Shown: in pieces, positions 33,184 through 43,139 of the stretch
Layout of the letters: each line of letters opens with the position of its first letter
How positions within the stretch are numbered: position 1 is the stretch's first letter
NCBI RefSeq assembly: GCF_021130785.1
Contig: NW_025776251.1
Coordinates: 62,001-126,000, forward strand
DNA: 64,000 bases
DNA from: Homalodisca vitripennis
Lineage: Eukaryota; Arthropoda; Insecta; Hemiptera; Cicadellidae
Direction of reading: 5' to 3'
Notes under the pieces: generated by a model
Databases searched by the model: none
What the model was told of the DNA's origin: nothing
The model's input: only the letters and a program-made list of their open reading frames with translations
Translations under genes and position numbers: made by a program

Positions 33184-33452
33184 AGACTATGATCGTTTTT
33201 TTGGCATTTTTTCATAGACTATGATCGTTTTTTGCCGGTCTGAATTGTAGTTTGAGAAGAAAATGCTGTTTCATTCGGCTCTTAAAGTGGTTTATCAAAA
33301 ATGTTTTCTCTTTTTTAGGTAATAAAAAGATATGTATATATTATTACAATTTTTATCATACAAATTTTACCACTAAAGTACAATTCAAACATTATGCAAA
33401 GTTTAAAATTCATATTTCTCAAAAACTACTTTCGGTGACTATGATCGTTTTT
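33184..33452 (+). repeat. Three copies of GACTATGATCGTTTTT
   Basis: The 16-base motif occurs at about 33185-33200, 33218-33233 and 33437-33452, in the same orientation, downstream of the DUF7869-like remnant. Confidence 0.8.
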
Positions 33453-33625
33453 CCCCTGGACCCTTCATATTGTATACAACTAAATGGTGGTCATTGTTTA
33501 TATTTTGTGTTTGAGGTTATGTGTTGTGGCTAACCTAGTGAAGCAGATGATGACATTAACAATAGTGTTGACAGTTCAAATAAAATAGTAGCTTCTTGGT
33601 TATGTTTGTTTGCTTTGCTTTGAAA

Positions 33626-33707
33626 GTGAAAATGTTTGTTAAGTTTAGTTTAGTGAAAATGTTTGTTAAGTTTAGTTTAGTGAAAATGTTTGTTCAAGTT
33701 TAGTTTA
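33626..33707 (+). repeat. 27-bp tandem repeat, three units
   Basis: Three adjacent units beginning GTGAAAATGTTTGTTAAG; the third has one extra base. Confidence 0.9.
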
Positions 33708-33772
33708 GTTATTTTAGTGTTTATTGTTTCTTGTGAGTATTATTCTTGTTGAAACAACTTTCTTATTGTATC

Positions 33773-34230
33773 ATGCCTAGACAAAAAGTTTCATTCAAGA
33801 CTAAAAGGTCATTTAGGGGAAACCAATACAAAGACCTAGATCATAGGCCTAAATGTAATAATGACAATGAAACTTCAGGTGGACTAAAGCCTAACTTATA
33901 GAATGAATCTCCTTCTACTAAAAAGCTATCAATTGATACGTATGATAGTTATGAATTTTCAGGTAGTGGAAATTGTATCTTTGATATAGGTATCCTTAGT
34001 GCAAACATTAGGAAGTTTGTAAAATGTAAATATTGCGATAGCAATGATTGTATTGATCTATCTGTTTTGAATCTAGTAATTTATTAAATTCAAAATTCAA
34101 TAAGTGTAATAAATATGACATCAATTTGAAATTTGCGTATGGTATGAGGTCTATAGGTAAGGAATTGGCAGCTGGCAATGTACTTTGCGCCTTGTTAGAC
34201 TTACCGTCACCACCTCAAAAATGTAAATTG
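33773..34230 (+). pseudogene. N-terminal fragment of a Mutator-like transposase-domain protein
   Basis: ATG 33773 opens MPRQKVSFKTKRSFRGNQYK, the characteristic Lys/Arg-rich start of an insect Mutator-like (PF20700-type) family. After a stop at 33898-33900, the same frame continues through STKKLSIDTY and KFVKCKYCDSNDCIDLSVLN. A change of frame near 34085 leads to NLKFAYGMRSIGKELAAGN and LCALLDLPSPPQK. The catalytic domain is missing. Family assignment rests on block order only. Confidence 0.6.
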
Positions 34231-35288
34231 TAAATGTAAATGTCAATTGCGTAGTTAAAAACAGCTGACAGCAAGCGCCAACTTGATCGATGTTTTTCGT
34301 CTACTATAAACTACATGTTGAACGGCTTTCGATACATAGGTATCGATACACCGATAGTTCATTTAATCTTCTTTCCAACGAAGTATAACTCGAATGTATT
34401 ACACCGAAAATAACCGAAATATATTCGTTATAAGATCGGACTGCGCGATGCGTACAGCGTACGTCGCGGGCCGAGTTCAGCGGTAAACACTAGAAGTACG
34501 GCGAAAGTCGCGGTCCATCGAAGGGTTAAAAGGCTTTGCCGTTTTGGCAGACGAAATTACTTTTTTTTACATCTTCAACAACTTGCATACTACACGACTT
34601 AGCCCTTTTCTCAATGAGAGCAAAGTCTCGGTCAGCAGCCTAAAAACTAAGGCCAACTACCAGATGTTGAATAGTATCGAGAATGCCTCAATTAACAAGC
34701 AGTATGTAAAGTAAAACCAGCATTATGTTTTCGGTTGGCCACCACAGTTGCCACTTCATACTGTTAAATTTCTTTTGTTTTAATTTAACATATCAGAATT
34801 TATGGCTTGCAGTAGACAAGAGGCCATCTGATTTCCTCCTCTGCCGGAGATACCCTCGTGCCACAGCCACATGATACCATCTCCCGTGTCTGACACATGT
34901 ATCCCAAAATTGTAGCAGGAAAGCTGCCTGAGGTAATACATATTGGGTGAAGTGAATAAAAAGTAGTATTTACTTGAAGTAAATACTTCGAAGTAGTAGC
35001 ATTTTCTCAGAACGATGTGAATAATAATATACGTCCACTGGGTACTAAGTACTTCGGGCCGTCCGGATTCGGTGAAGCATTTACTACCGTAGTATTTACT
35101 ACCCTATAGCACTTACTTCACTTTTATTTTCCTTCTCTTATCGATAACCCCTCACCGCATGTTGGTGAACAAAACTCAACGTTCCTACGGAGTCCTGTTT
35201 ATCTGGGATATCCGTGTTGTACCGGCTCGTCGCTGCATGACTCACTTGTCTGCTGTCTGTCAGTCACTTACCATTCTGGGTGCTGACT
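34231..35288. other. Non-coding stretch with palindrome, possible Harbinger end
   Basis: A perfect 23-nt palindrome lies at 34965-34987 (arms AGTATTTACTT). AGTATTTACT recurs near 35090, and a related TACTTCACTTTTATT block lies near 35110. This clustering resembles a transposon terminus ahead of the Harbinger-type genes to the right, but no matching opposite end was found. Confidence 0.4.
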
Positions 35289-35996
35289 ATGTCGTCAAGT
35301 GATGAGGCCGGTGACTGTGCTGACGTTGAGCGGGACGTTGTTAACAAAACACTTTTTGTGCGACTATTGAGTGAAAATTCAGTTGTCGTAGAAAAGTCTA
35401 AAGTGCCAAGTGTCATGTGTGCTAAGAAGAAAGCTTGGGATATCATATGTTCAGAATATTCTAAAGCCACCGGGAAAATAGTTACTCCGGCGCAACTCTC
35501 AAAAATGCTGAACAACATGAAAACAAAAATAAAGAAAAAAACTGATAGAACAGCAACTGGAAACAAAAAAATTAAACTTAAAGACTGGGAGAAAGAGTTC
35601 TTACTGCTCCTTACACAAGAAGAAAATCCTGTTTTTAAAAAGGTGCCGGGAGCTGCTTCAGTAGGAATTTGTGAAGGTGAATCTGCTAAAAACACAACCT
35701 CATCTAAACAGAAGGGAGCTGATAACATGGAAGTAGAACACCAGCCAAGTTGTTCAGTGATTACATCGAAGCAGCCTGTGGTAGCCGTGAGAAAAGGAGC
35801 GAAAAGGCTGTCAATGCTAGAAACGGACGAAACAAGGGATATGTCCACTCCGCAATTACAGCGTGCAGTGTTGCTGCAACAAATGGAACTCCAAAAAATC
35901 CAGATAGAAAAAGAAAGAATATTGCTAAACAATTTGAAGAAGACTGTCAATGATGCTTCAACTGACACGGAAGACTTATTGTCTTTGTTTGATTAA
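35289..35996 (+). CDS. Myb/SANT-like DNA-binding protein of a Harbinger element
   Basis: From ATG 35289 the frame gives 235 residues. The N-terminal third resembles the Myb/SANT-like domain of Harbinger accessory proteins (KKKAWDIICSEYSKATG, QLSKMLNNMKTKIKKKTD). A Ser/Thr/Lys-rich middle follows, then a C-terminal coiled coil (LLQQMELQKIQIEKERILL). In related elements this protein binds the transposon ends with the transposase. No stop or shift is present. The matching transposase fragment lies at 36749-37312 in convergent orientation. Long frames on the opposite strand over the same bases are shadows. Confidence 0.75.
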   Translation: MSSSDEAGDCADVERDVVNKTLFVRLLSENSVVVEKSKVPSVMCAKKKAWDIICSEYSKATGKIVTPAQLSKMLNNMKTKIKKKTDRTATGNKKIKLKDWEKEFLLLLTQEENPVFKKVPGAASVGICEGESAKNTTSSKQKGADNMEVEHQPSCSVITSKQPVVAVRKGAKRLSMLETDETRDMSTPQLQRAVLLQQMELQKIQIEKERILLNNLKKTVNDASTDTEDLLSLFD

Positions 35997-36039
35997 TAAA
36001 TAATTTGTTGTAAGTTCCAAATCCTATCCCCCCATATAA

Positions 36040-36748
36040 AAAGAAAATAAATAAATAAAAATAATAAAATTAAAAAAAAAAAAATTATATAAAAAAATAG
36101 TAATTAAAACAAAAAAACTATAAAAATCATGTGTGCCTGCGATCGTCGATTAAACAAGACATTTAGAAAACTGGAATCTTTTAGTTAATTTACCTGCAGA
36201 AGAGAACAAATTCCAGTTCTGGAAACGTCGTGTTTAATTTGTAACACTTAACGATGACAAATGTCCGGAATTTCCTTTTATTTCTTTCAGATCAACCATC
36301 GTCAACAATTAACTTTAAACATAGAATTAATCTGTAAATAGAACCTGATGTCACCTCCTTGACAATAAAACGTGACAAAAATACAGCCCACATTTTAATG
36401 TTTTAAGTTTTTTACACCTGAAAAAGAGGATGATTTCCATTCCTCGAAACGTAGTGTTATCATTTATTGTAACATTTAAAGATGGCAAATGTCCGCAATC
36501 CTGTTATTCCTTCAAATCATCCATCGTCAATAACAAACTTTAAACAAAGAATACATACATACATATATATATATTTTATTTTTTTATTTTTTTTATAACA
36601 CTTTAGAACAACATACATTTAACATAAGAGTACATCAATAATGCAAAATATTAACTTCAGATTTCACAAATATGCTCGATAAAATTAAAGTTAAGTATGA
36701 AATAATAACAGACGCCTAAACAAGCCTTAAAAACAACCATCAATTACA
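36040..36748. repeat. Diverged direct repeat pair (about 130 bp each)
   Basis: 36190-36323 and 36415-36550 share a series of blocks: CCTG..A, GGAAACG/CGAAACG, ACAAATGTCCG/GCAAATGTCCG, CATCGTCAA and AACTTTAAACA. Each copy begins with a short hairpin followed by GAAACG. The rest of the interval is A/T-rich with poly-A and TATA-type tracts, and the interval continues to the transposase remnant. Confidence 0.7.
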
Positions 36749-37312
36749 TTAATATATACATTTTGCAGCATAAAAAATGTCAAGTATTATTTGAAACAGA
36801 ATTTGGATAATCTCTTGACGCTTTTCAACACCTCGAGTTTTTGTTACGGCATTTTCTATTTGTTCTTCCGCAGCTAACTCTTCTTGTTCTTCTTCAAGGG
36901 CAGGATTTTCTTCAAGCTGATAGTCAAAGTTATCATTCAAATGTTTACTTATGTTATGTAGAACTGCACAGCTTACAATGAGTTTGGGAATTTTTTCCAG
37001 AGAAATCCTCACACAGTTTGCTATTATAGGAAACCTTTTTTTAACTTGACCGAAAACTCTTTCAACAATAACTCTTTCTTGAGCGTGCAGCCGATTAAAT
37101 TGTATTTCGTCTTGATTGCGAGGAGGTTTGAAGGGAGTAATAAGCCAAGGTGAAATGCCATACCCCGAGTCTCCCAACAGACAAGCAGCCCCATCATATC
37201 TGGCTATAACCTTACTGTACTTTGAGTAAGTCGGATGTCTTACATGTGTCAACTCGTGGAGGTCTAAAAGAAAGATTAAAGTCTTTCCTGAACACTTTGC
37301 AATAAAACTCAA
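36749..37312 (-). pseudogene. Harbinger transposase C-terminal fragment
   Basis: The frame includes GAACLLGDSGYGISPWLITP (catalytic Asp block), QFNRLHAQERVIVERVFGQV (Glu block) and RFPII, then a Glu-rich tail. These are the second and third catalytic blocks of a DDE_Tnp_4 transposase. The N-terminal half and first Asp are missing, so the copy is truncated. It pairs with the Myb-like gene at 35289-35996. Confidence 0.8.
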
Positions 37313-37568
37313 TTTTTATATCGGAGGAAATTTCTCGAGGAAAGCTTTTTACATCTTAGGTAGATTAAAATCACCACTTAAATACTCTTTATTTGATTTA
37401 CTGCGTCCATAGTGGCTTTCATCTCTTGGGAAGTGTTAATGTGTTCTCTAACTGTTTTACGGTCTAGGAAGGTGTATTTAAATGTATTCACGCCTCCAAG
37501 CGTATCTTTGAAAAAGTTGTATCCCCAGTTTGCTTCTTTTTTACAATAGTTTCAATTTTCTTACTTGA
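37313..37568 (-). other. Unassigned short coding-like stretch
   Basis: The minus strand shows KEANWGYNFFKDTLGGVNTF and VREHINTSQEMKATMDAV before a stop near 37398. I do not recognise it; it may be an exon of one of the flanking remnants. Confidence 0.25.
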
Positions 37569-37832
37569 TTAGATACCAAAAACATCCATAAAGGTTTTTT
37601 TACATACCTTAGCAAATTGTCCTTCACCGTTTAGTACCGTATAACTTACAGTAGCTTGCCTCCTACTTTGTCCAGCTTCATCGTAAGTCTTAAATCTTCG
37701 TCTTGCAACATGTAGAGCATCAATAAGCTCGTACAAGTAATTTCCTTGGGCATTGCTATCAAGTTGACGGAATTCTTCATTTAGCTTCCTTTTCATATCA
37801 GCTATGTCTGTGCAAATTAACTTGCACTTTCA
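37569..37832 (-). pseudogene. Probable N-terminal fragment of a DUF7869-family protein
   Basis: The minus strand reads CKLICTDIADMKRKLNEEF, then GNYLYELIDALHVARRRF, QSRRQATVSYTV and KVCKKTFMDVFGI. The C-x3-C, RRR and VCK..F..GI pattern resembles the region upstream of the DUF7869 domain in multi-copy insect genes. No downstream domain is attached. Confidence 0.45.
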
Positions 37833-38607
37833 AATTGTGTGCAACAAAAACCAATTTTGTAGGCCCGAAGAAAGTTAGTTCACTATGGGTAAGTAACAAA
37901 TTGTAACAGAGTAGCTTGTAGTATGAATTGGTTTAGTACAGATAAGCACCCAGTATGTTAGCTTATTACAGGTTAGCTTGGTACAGGTAAATAGTAGGCT
38001 GTAATAGAGTAGCTTGTAGTACAGGTAAATATTAGGTTAGTATAGGTAAGCTAACATATACACTTTAATATTGGCCTATACCTAAAAAAACATACAACTA
38101 CTAATTTAGAGAGGATTGAATGTATACACTAACCTCATTCGAAGGTGGCAAAATTCCAGGTTTTAGCTTATTCTTTTGAGTTACATAAGGTTCACCCTTT
38201 CGTATGGAATTTTTATGTATTATATTTTTTCTCTAAAAGAAACTTCTTGGCATCCTTCTCAAAAGCAATAGAGTCATGTTAACAATAACACTAACTCTCA
38301 ATAGGAAAACAATATACCCTCCTCAGACCCACGAATTTGGTAATTAATAATTTTACATGAACCTACATGTCGTCCACTCGTTAGTTAACTAGAAATAATA
38401 TAAATTTTTATTCAATTTCAGGTTTATGATTTATATGAAATATTTCATGTGGCCTATAGGCCACATTGGATTCTAAATGTATCTTAAATAAAACGTTACT
38501 TTATTCAATAAATGATCTTTATTGACCAAATATAAACATTTAGCTTTGTAATCATGTATGAAAATGGAAAATACAATATAATGATTTAATTAGTAATACT
38601 GTTAAAT
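37833..38607. other. AT-rich stretch with recurring GTAGCTTG / TAGTACAGG phrases
   Basis: Short recurring phrases between about 37900 and 38060 suggest low-order repetition. No coding similarity. Confidence 0.35.
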
Positions 38608-39081
38608 CTAAACAAATTTTTTATCGTGATATTGTTTAAAACAATTGCGTTCAAATGTAAAACACAGATGCATCTTGCAAGTCGAACATTTAACTCTAGC
38701 CTTGTTGCTCGAACAACCGGGCATTCTGCAACAAAAGTTTTTTCCTTTTTCAGGGATTGAAGGCATGTGAATAGTCATAGAAGTTCTCAAATCATGTGGT
38801 GGGTGAGGTGTTGTCTTTTTTCTTTTCTTCGCTCTTACTTCTTCCTCGTCATCTTCTATGTCTTCATACATAGCAGCTTGAGGTAATGTTGATGCATAAA
38901 TTAGTCGTTCTGCAATTCTTTGTCGATATTGGAAAGAGTCAAGCTTATCTCGGTTTGGAGTCTGTTGTTGAACTTGTTGACGCCTGTAGGTTAGCCATGC
39001 AGCTACTATTGACAAGTACCAAATGGAAAATAAGCCGAATGGTCCATTTCCTTGTTCTACAGCTGATCCGATAGTAACCAA
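38608..39081 (-). pseudogene. piggyBac-type transposase C-terminal fragment
   Basis: The frame reads SIWYLSIVAAWLTYRRQ, the end of the catalytic domain, then an acidic/Lys linker (EDIEDDEEEVRAKKRKK). It ends with a Cys/His finger: FCCRMPGCSSNKARVKCSTC, then HLCFTFERNCFKQYH. The catalytic core upstream is absent; the sequence stops close to where the tandem array begins (39121). Confidence 0.7.
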
Positions 39082-39120
39082 TCATTCGGTCTAGGAGATC
39101 TAAACCAACCATATCTACAC

Positions 39121-39330
39121 CGACCATTAGCAGGCCCCAATTATTAGCGACCAATAGAGGGCCCCGACAATTAGCAGGCCACGACCATTCGAGGGCCCCG
39201 TTTAATAGAGGACCCCCACCATTAGCAGCTCACCCACCATTAGGGGGCCCGATCATTAAGAGGCCCCGATACTTAGCGGGTCCCGACTATTAGCAGGCCC
39301 CAACCATTAGCGGGCTTCGATTAATAGAAG
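39121..39330. repeat. Minisatellite at the left end of unit 1
   Basis: Degenerate 15-20 bp units around CGACCATTAGCAGGCCC. Unit 1 has only this shorter block, since the array starts inside the minisatellite. Confidence 0.85.
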
Positions 39331-39391
39331 TAAACAATAGCTAAGCCCACAGTATTTACAAAAGCTTATTGTATTACCTGTCCTTCACAAA

Positions 39392-39631
39392 ATGACCAAA
39401 CCATTAGAGGACCGAATTTCAAATGAAAGAAACCTAACTATTCAGGAAAATCCCAACGGTATAAGTAAAACTCTTGATAAAAATATTCATCAGGATAATG
39501 TTACGTCACCTCAAAGCAGTAGCTCATCCAAGAGTCCAACCAAAATTGATGACAAACACAACAAAATTTCAAGAAAGAAATGGACTGATGAGAAAAATCT
39601 ACAATTTATCATGAGTTTGGAGAACAGATAA
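39392..39631 (+). CDS. Small Ser/Lys-rich frame, unit 1
   Basis: A 79-codon frame with a fair start context (ACAAAATGA). It is hydrophilic, with TSPQSSSSSKSPTK and RKKWTDEKNLQFIMSLENR at its end. I recognise no family. It may be a first exon or a short gene of its own. Copy 2 is identical and copy 3 has Asp to Glu near the end, a conservative change. It lies about 270 bp upstream of the 28S tail. Confidence 0.35.
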   Translation: MTKPLEDRISNERNLTIQENPNGISKTLDKNIHQDNVTSPQSSSSSKSPTKIDDKHNKISRKKWTDEKNLQFIMSLENR

Positions 39632-39895
39632 TCAGAATATTGTTTAATGTTTTAAACCATTGTTTGTTTTGAGAGGTGTTTTTATCGAATTGTAATAGTT
39701 TTGCAAGTTATATTGTTGAAATGTAGTCTTTAGTCTGTCAGGCCACATCAGACCTAGACATTTATTACAATGCCATTACTCAGTATCTTAAACCGTTCCA
39801 CAATACAATAAAATAGTGTTTAAGAATCATGTGATTATTTTTTACCTATAATACTTAGGTCTAATATATAACATCATAATGACTGTGGCGGAGTA
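39632..39895. other. AT-rich gap before the 28S tail, unit 1
   Basis: No supported feature. It is repeated in units 2 and 3. Confidence 0.4.
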
Positions 39896-40291
39896 CTCCA
39901 GTAGATTTCGTCTGATGACGAGTCGTTGCAATAGTAATCCTGCTCAGTACGAGAGGAACCGCAGGTTCGGACATTTGGTTCATGCACTCGGTCGAGCGGC
40001 CGGTGGTGCGAAGCTACCATCCGTGGGATTATGCCTGAACGCCTCTAAGGCCGAATCCCGCCTAGTGGGCGCCGACATCCACTTGGAGTCCCGTGAGCGA
40101 AGGCTCAACACAATGTGACTTTACTAGGCGGTGCCGTCCTCGTGGCGGCCCGTCGCACGAGCCGGTGGCCGCGTACCATAAGTGGACGGCTCGGTCGATT
40201 GTGACCGTGTCCGTACCGGTACGCGGCTTAACTCGGGTCGACCCTTCGGGGAGTTCGATGTCGGGACTCGGAATCGTCTGTAGACGACTTT
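39896..40291 (+). rRNA. 28S rRNA 3'-terminal fragment, unit 1
   Basis: The sequence follows the universally conserved 3' end of large-subunit rRNA: GTAATCCTGCTCAGTACGAG, AGGAACCGCAGGTTC, GAAGCTACCATC and GGGATTATGCCTGAACGCC. It continues through a variable stretch to TCTGTAGACGACTT, which resembles an arthropod 28S terminus. The left part of 28S, 18S, 5.8S and spacers are absent, so this is a detached tail, not part of a working rDNA unit. Small frames on both strands over it are shadows. Its end abuts an unrelated open frame at 40291. Confidence 0.9.
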
Positions 40292-40366
40292 GCAATAGTC
40301 GATGAGGTTGTAACTCCACCCCTCATTTATCAACCCGAATTGGGAGAACCAGAATCAGAACTCAAA

Positions 40367-41065
40367 ATGAATTCCTTACTGGTGTGGGAACAATTGTTTG
40401 ATCTTCGTCAAGACAATCTTGTTGTTGTGCCGCTCCATATTACCCCGGATTTGTCATGGATGCGGGAAAGATATTCCGGTCATCCCTTGTTAGAGACTCT
40501 CAAAATGAATTCCGACATACTTACTCCTGAACTCTATCAAGGAGCATTTGACATAATTGCTGGAAGAAAATTGAACTATTTCTATGTGGCAGAAGCTTTA
40601 AATCATATAAATAGTATGATCAACTTCTACGTGGCGGGTTACAGAATTGGTCAGCGCCAAGGGATTCACAGTTTGAAAGAGCAGATGGCCACTACCTCAA
40701 ATACAGTGTCAGAGTTGATGAAGGTGATGGTGAATTCCATTGAGTCCAATGCCCAGAACATGGAACGTGTCAAAACCTTCACTGATACATCTGTCTCTCA
40801 CATGTCAAAGCTTGTAAGTAAGATTGAGAATGTTTACCTGCAGGGGGAGCAGGGCCCTTATATGGAGACTGTGGCAGAAGTTCAACATCCCATGGTTCAG
40901 ACCAAAAATGTGGTTGCTTGTCTTGCTGAAGGCAGAACCATCACATTTACATGGGACAAAGAGACCACCAAGATGAATGTAAATCAGTACAAAAAATTCG
41001 GCTTACGACCTGAGCAATGGAATGAATTAAAGTTGGGATTTACTCAACTTCATCCTTGGTTTTAG
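40367..41065 (+). CDS. Unrecognised 232-codon frame joined to the 28S tail, unit 1
   Basis: From ATG 40367 the frame encodes 232 residues. It stays open upstream through 40292 and into the 28S tail. The N-terminal part is mixed and hydrophobic. A central helical region (about residues 90-160) has a heptad-like pattern and looks like a coiled coil. The C-terminus ends in aromatic residues (LHPWF). I recognise no domain. Possible origins are an endogenised RNA-virus phosphoprotein-like gene, a retroelement ORF1, or a host gene; none can be settled here. All three copies encode the same protein, so it has either been conserved or copied recently. TTGAGGCTATTTTGCTCAAT follows the stop and recurs at 42356. 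Confidence 0.5.
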   Translation: MNSLLVWEQLFDLRQDNLVVVPLHITPDLSWMRERYSGHPLLETLKMNSDILTPELYQGAFDIIAGRKLNYFYVAEALNHINSMINFYVAGYRIGQRQGIHSLKEQMATTSNTVSELMKVMVNSIESNAQNMERVKTFTDTSVSHMSKLVSKIENVYLQGEQGPYMETVAEVQHPMVQTKNVVACLAEGRTITFTWDKETTKMNVNQYKKFGLRPEQWNELKLGFTQLHPWF

Positions 41066-41438
41066 TAGTATTGAGGCTATTTTGCTCAATTGTATTTTTT
41101 TTTGTTTTATTTGTGCTGCATTGGAAGAGGTTATTACAACATATACAATAGTTAGAGAGGAAACCTAGTTTAACACCATGAATGCCGGGGGTATTCTAGC
41201 TGTTACCCTGGCTTACTTATAATTTATGTGCTACTTGTCTCATGGCACAATGAGGGTGTTAAATATGTTGTATAATTGGTATTAAAAACAGTTTATTTCA
41301 ACAGACGATATTTTGTTGTAGGATGGTCTTGAGCGTAAAAACAAATTTTAAGAATATTTCTCTAAGAAATAGAAAAGATATACAACAAGATATCTTTTAT
41401 AATGCAAGCAATGCTTAATTTTCGAGCGAAATCTATGT
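41066..41438. other. Non-coding stretch, unit 1
   Basis: Holds the first copy (41071-41096) of a 26-bp direct repeat whose second copy is at 42356-42381. The repeat contains a small stem (ATTGAG...CTCAAT). Nothing else seen. Confidence 0.5.
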
Positions 41439-41674
41439 ATGGATTGCGTTACAATTGAGAGGGTGGAACAAATAAAGTATCTGGGGGATATTTTAGACGA
41501 AAGTGGTAGTTGAATGTGTTCCCTACATTCTGAATGTGAAAAACTATTTAAACACTTCGTGGAGGAAGTTTTATTTTCTTCAGTATTTTTATCTTGAAAA
41601 CTATTTACTATTCTATAATTAACTCTAAATTGCAATATGATATTTCATGTTGGGGAGGGTTACATAATACTGTA
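41439..41674 (+). pseudogene. LINE reverse-transcriptase thumb remnant, unit 1
   Basis: The plus strand reads TIERVEQIKYLGDILDESGS to a stop, then in other frames INSKLQYDISCWGG. These two phrases are the KYLG and LQYG..CWG regions C-terminal to the catalytic centre of many LINE RTs. It is decayed and very short. Confidence 0.6.
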
Positions 41675-41700
41675 TCATAAAATTTGAACAATGATTTCAG

Positions 41701-43086
41701 AATGCAGACATTTTGACAATGTGTAGGGAAAGCTCTGCACTTATCAAAACACTGCAGGAAACTGTAAGAAGTATAATCCTACTGACCCTGCCACCGATAC
41801 CAAAGCTGGAGAAAAAATACTGTCCTAGCCATTTCAAACTCTTGGAGACGTACAATGTCCACATCCGTAGCTTGGAAAACGGTTATTCATGTTATTGCGT
41901 TATTTTCTGTATTGTTTTAGTCAGGACAAGAAATATCTATTTATACTCTTAACTTACAAATTTTATTAAACACAATGTAAAGACGGTGAATTATGAGTGT
42001 TCTTAGAAAATATATTCAAGCGACAATTTATATATATATGCAATACTAATTTTACATAAACATTATAGCTTGATAGTTATTTGATATTGTAATGGTAGGT
42101 TAACACCCAGTAATCTCAACCTCAAAAAGAAAAAAGTGTAAAGTCCCCTCCTCCCAAATTCATTTCAAGAAATGGTCCTTGAGTTTACTTATATACTTAA
42201 ATATATAATGTAATATACTTGTTCTTACTTTCTTGCCGTGCTGTATATTTTATATACAAGATTTTTTAGTTGATTTCAGTAAATTTAGTATATCATACAT
42301 GAAATCTTGTTGATATGATGGTCATAAGTTTGGATCATTATTTTAATCTGCCTAATTGAGGCTATTTTGCTCAATTGTATTGATTGTTAACCATTTTGAA
42401 ATTATAACATGATGCCATATTTCAATGGTACTCTATGCGATGATACATAATTGTGTATAATTTTTGTTTGTTCCTATTTTTGTTTTACTCTTGTATTTAA
42501 GAATTGCCGACATCAGCCCACTGTACGTGACCTCTTCTCCACGCCAGAAGTGCCTTATGCATCGGTTTGAACAGTAAGTATTTAAATTTATTGATTAATT
42601 TCAGTTTGCTACTATTACTGCATTTTGATGAAGCACCGAAAACAGAATTATTAATTTTATATTATAATCAACTATTAATGTTGTTTTATTATACTGTGAA
42701 TTCTCTATTTTCATCAAATATTTGGTATGAAATACTTTTACTAACTGTTTAATTTTATGTATTGATTTTTTGCAGATTCTTCTCTGGAAGAGCTAGAAGA
42801 CCAGATTTAATTCACCTCAATCGGCAAGGTCTTATTGTTATGCGTAAGTATATCCTTGACAAATGTTTATACATTATAGATTTGTTTTTAGTCTGTATAA
42901 TTTTAGTTTTTATATAACTTTATATCTAAACATTTTATTGTTATAAAAACAACATAGCATGTAAGTTCTTCATAATATGATTTTTTATTATGTTACACCA
43001 AAGATTTGTATGAGAACGCGTCTTCCAAATTTTAGTGAACTGATAAGTGGGAAAATGTGTTTCTTTTAATTAGATTTATTAAAGTG

Positions 43087-43139
<53 letters not shown>

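Noticed and set aside
35264..35968. 234-codon minus-strand frame over the Harbinger Myb-like gene
   Set aside because: It lies opposite a frame with recognisable domain content and a coiled coil. Its own sequence is hydrophobic and Ser-rich without family features, as expected for a shadow frame.
39879..40333. Several 66-85 codon frames inside the 28S tail
   Set aside because: They overlie conserved rRNA sequence on both strands and have no protein similarity.
42567..42752. 61-codon frame in each tandem unit
   Set aside because: It lies almost wholly within an intron bounded by GTAAGT and TTTTTTGCAG and has intron-like composition.
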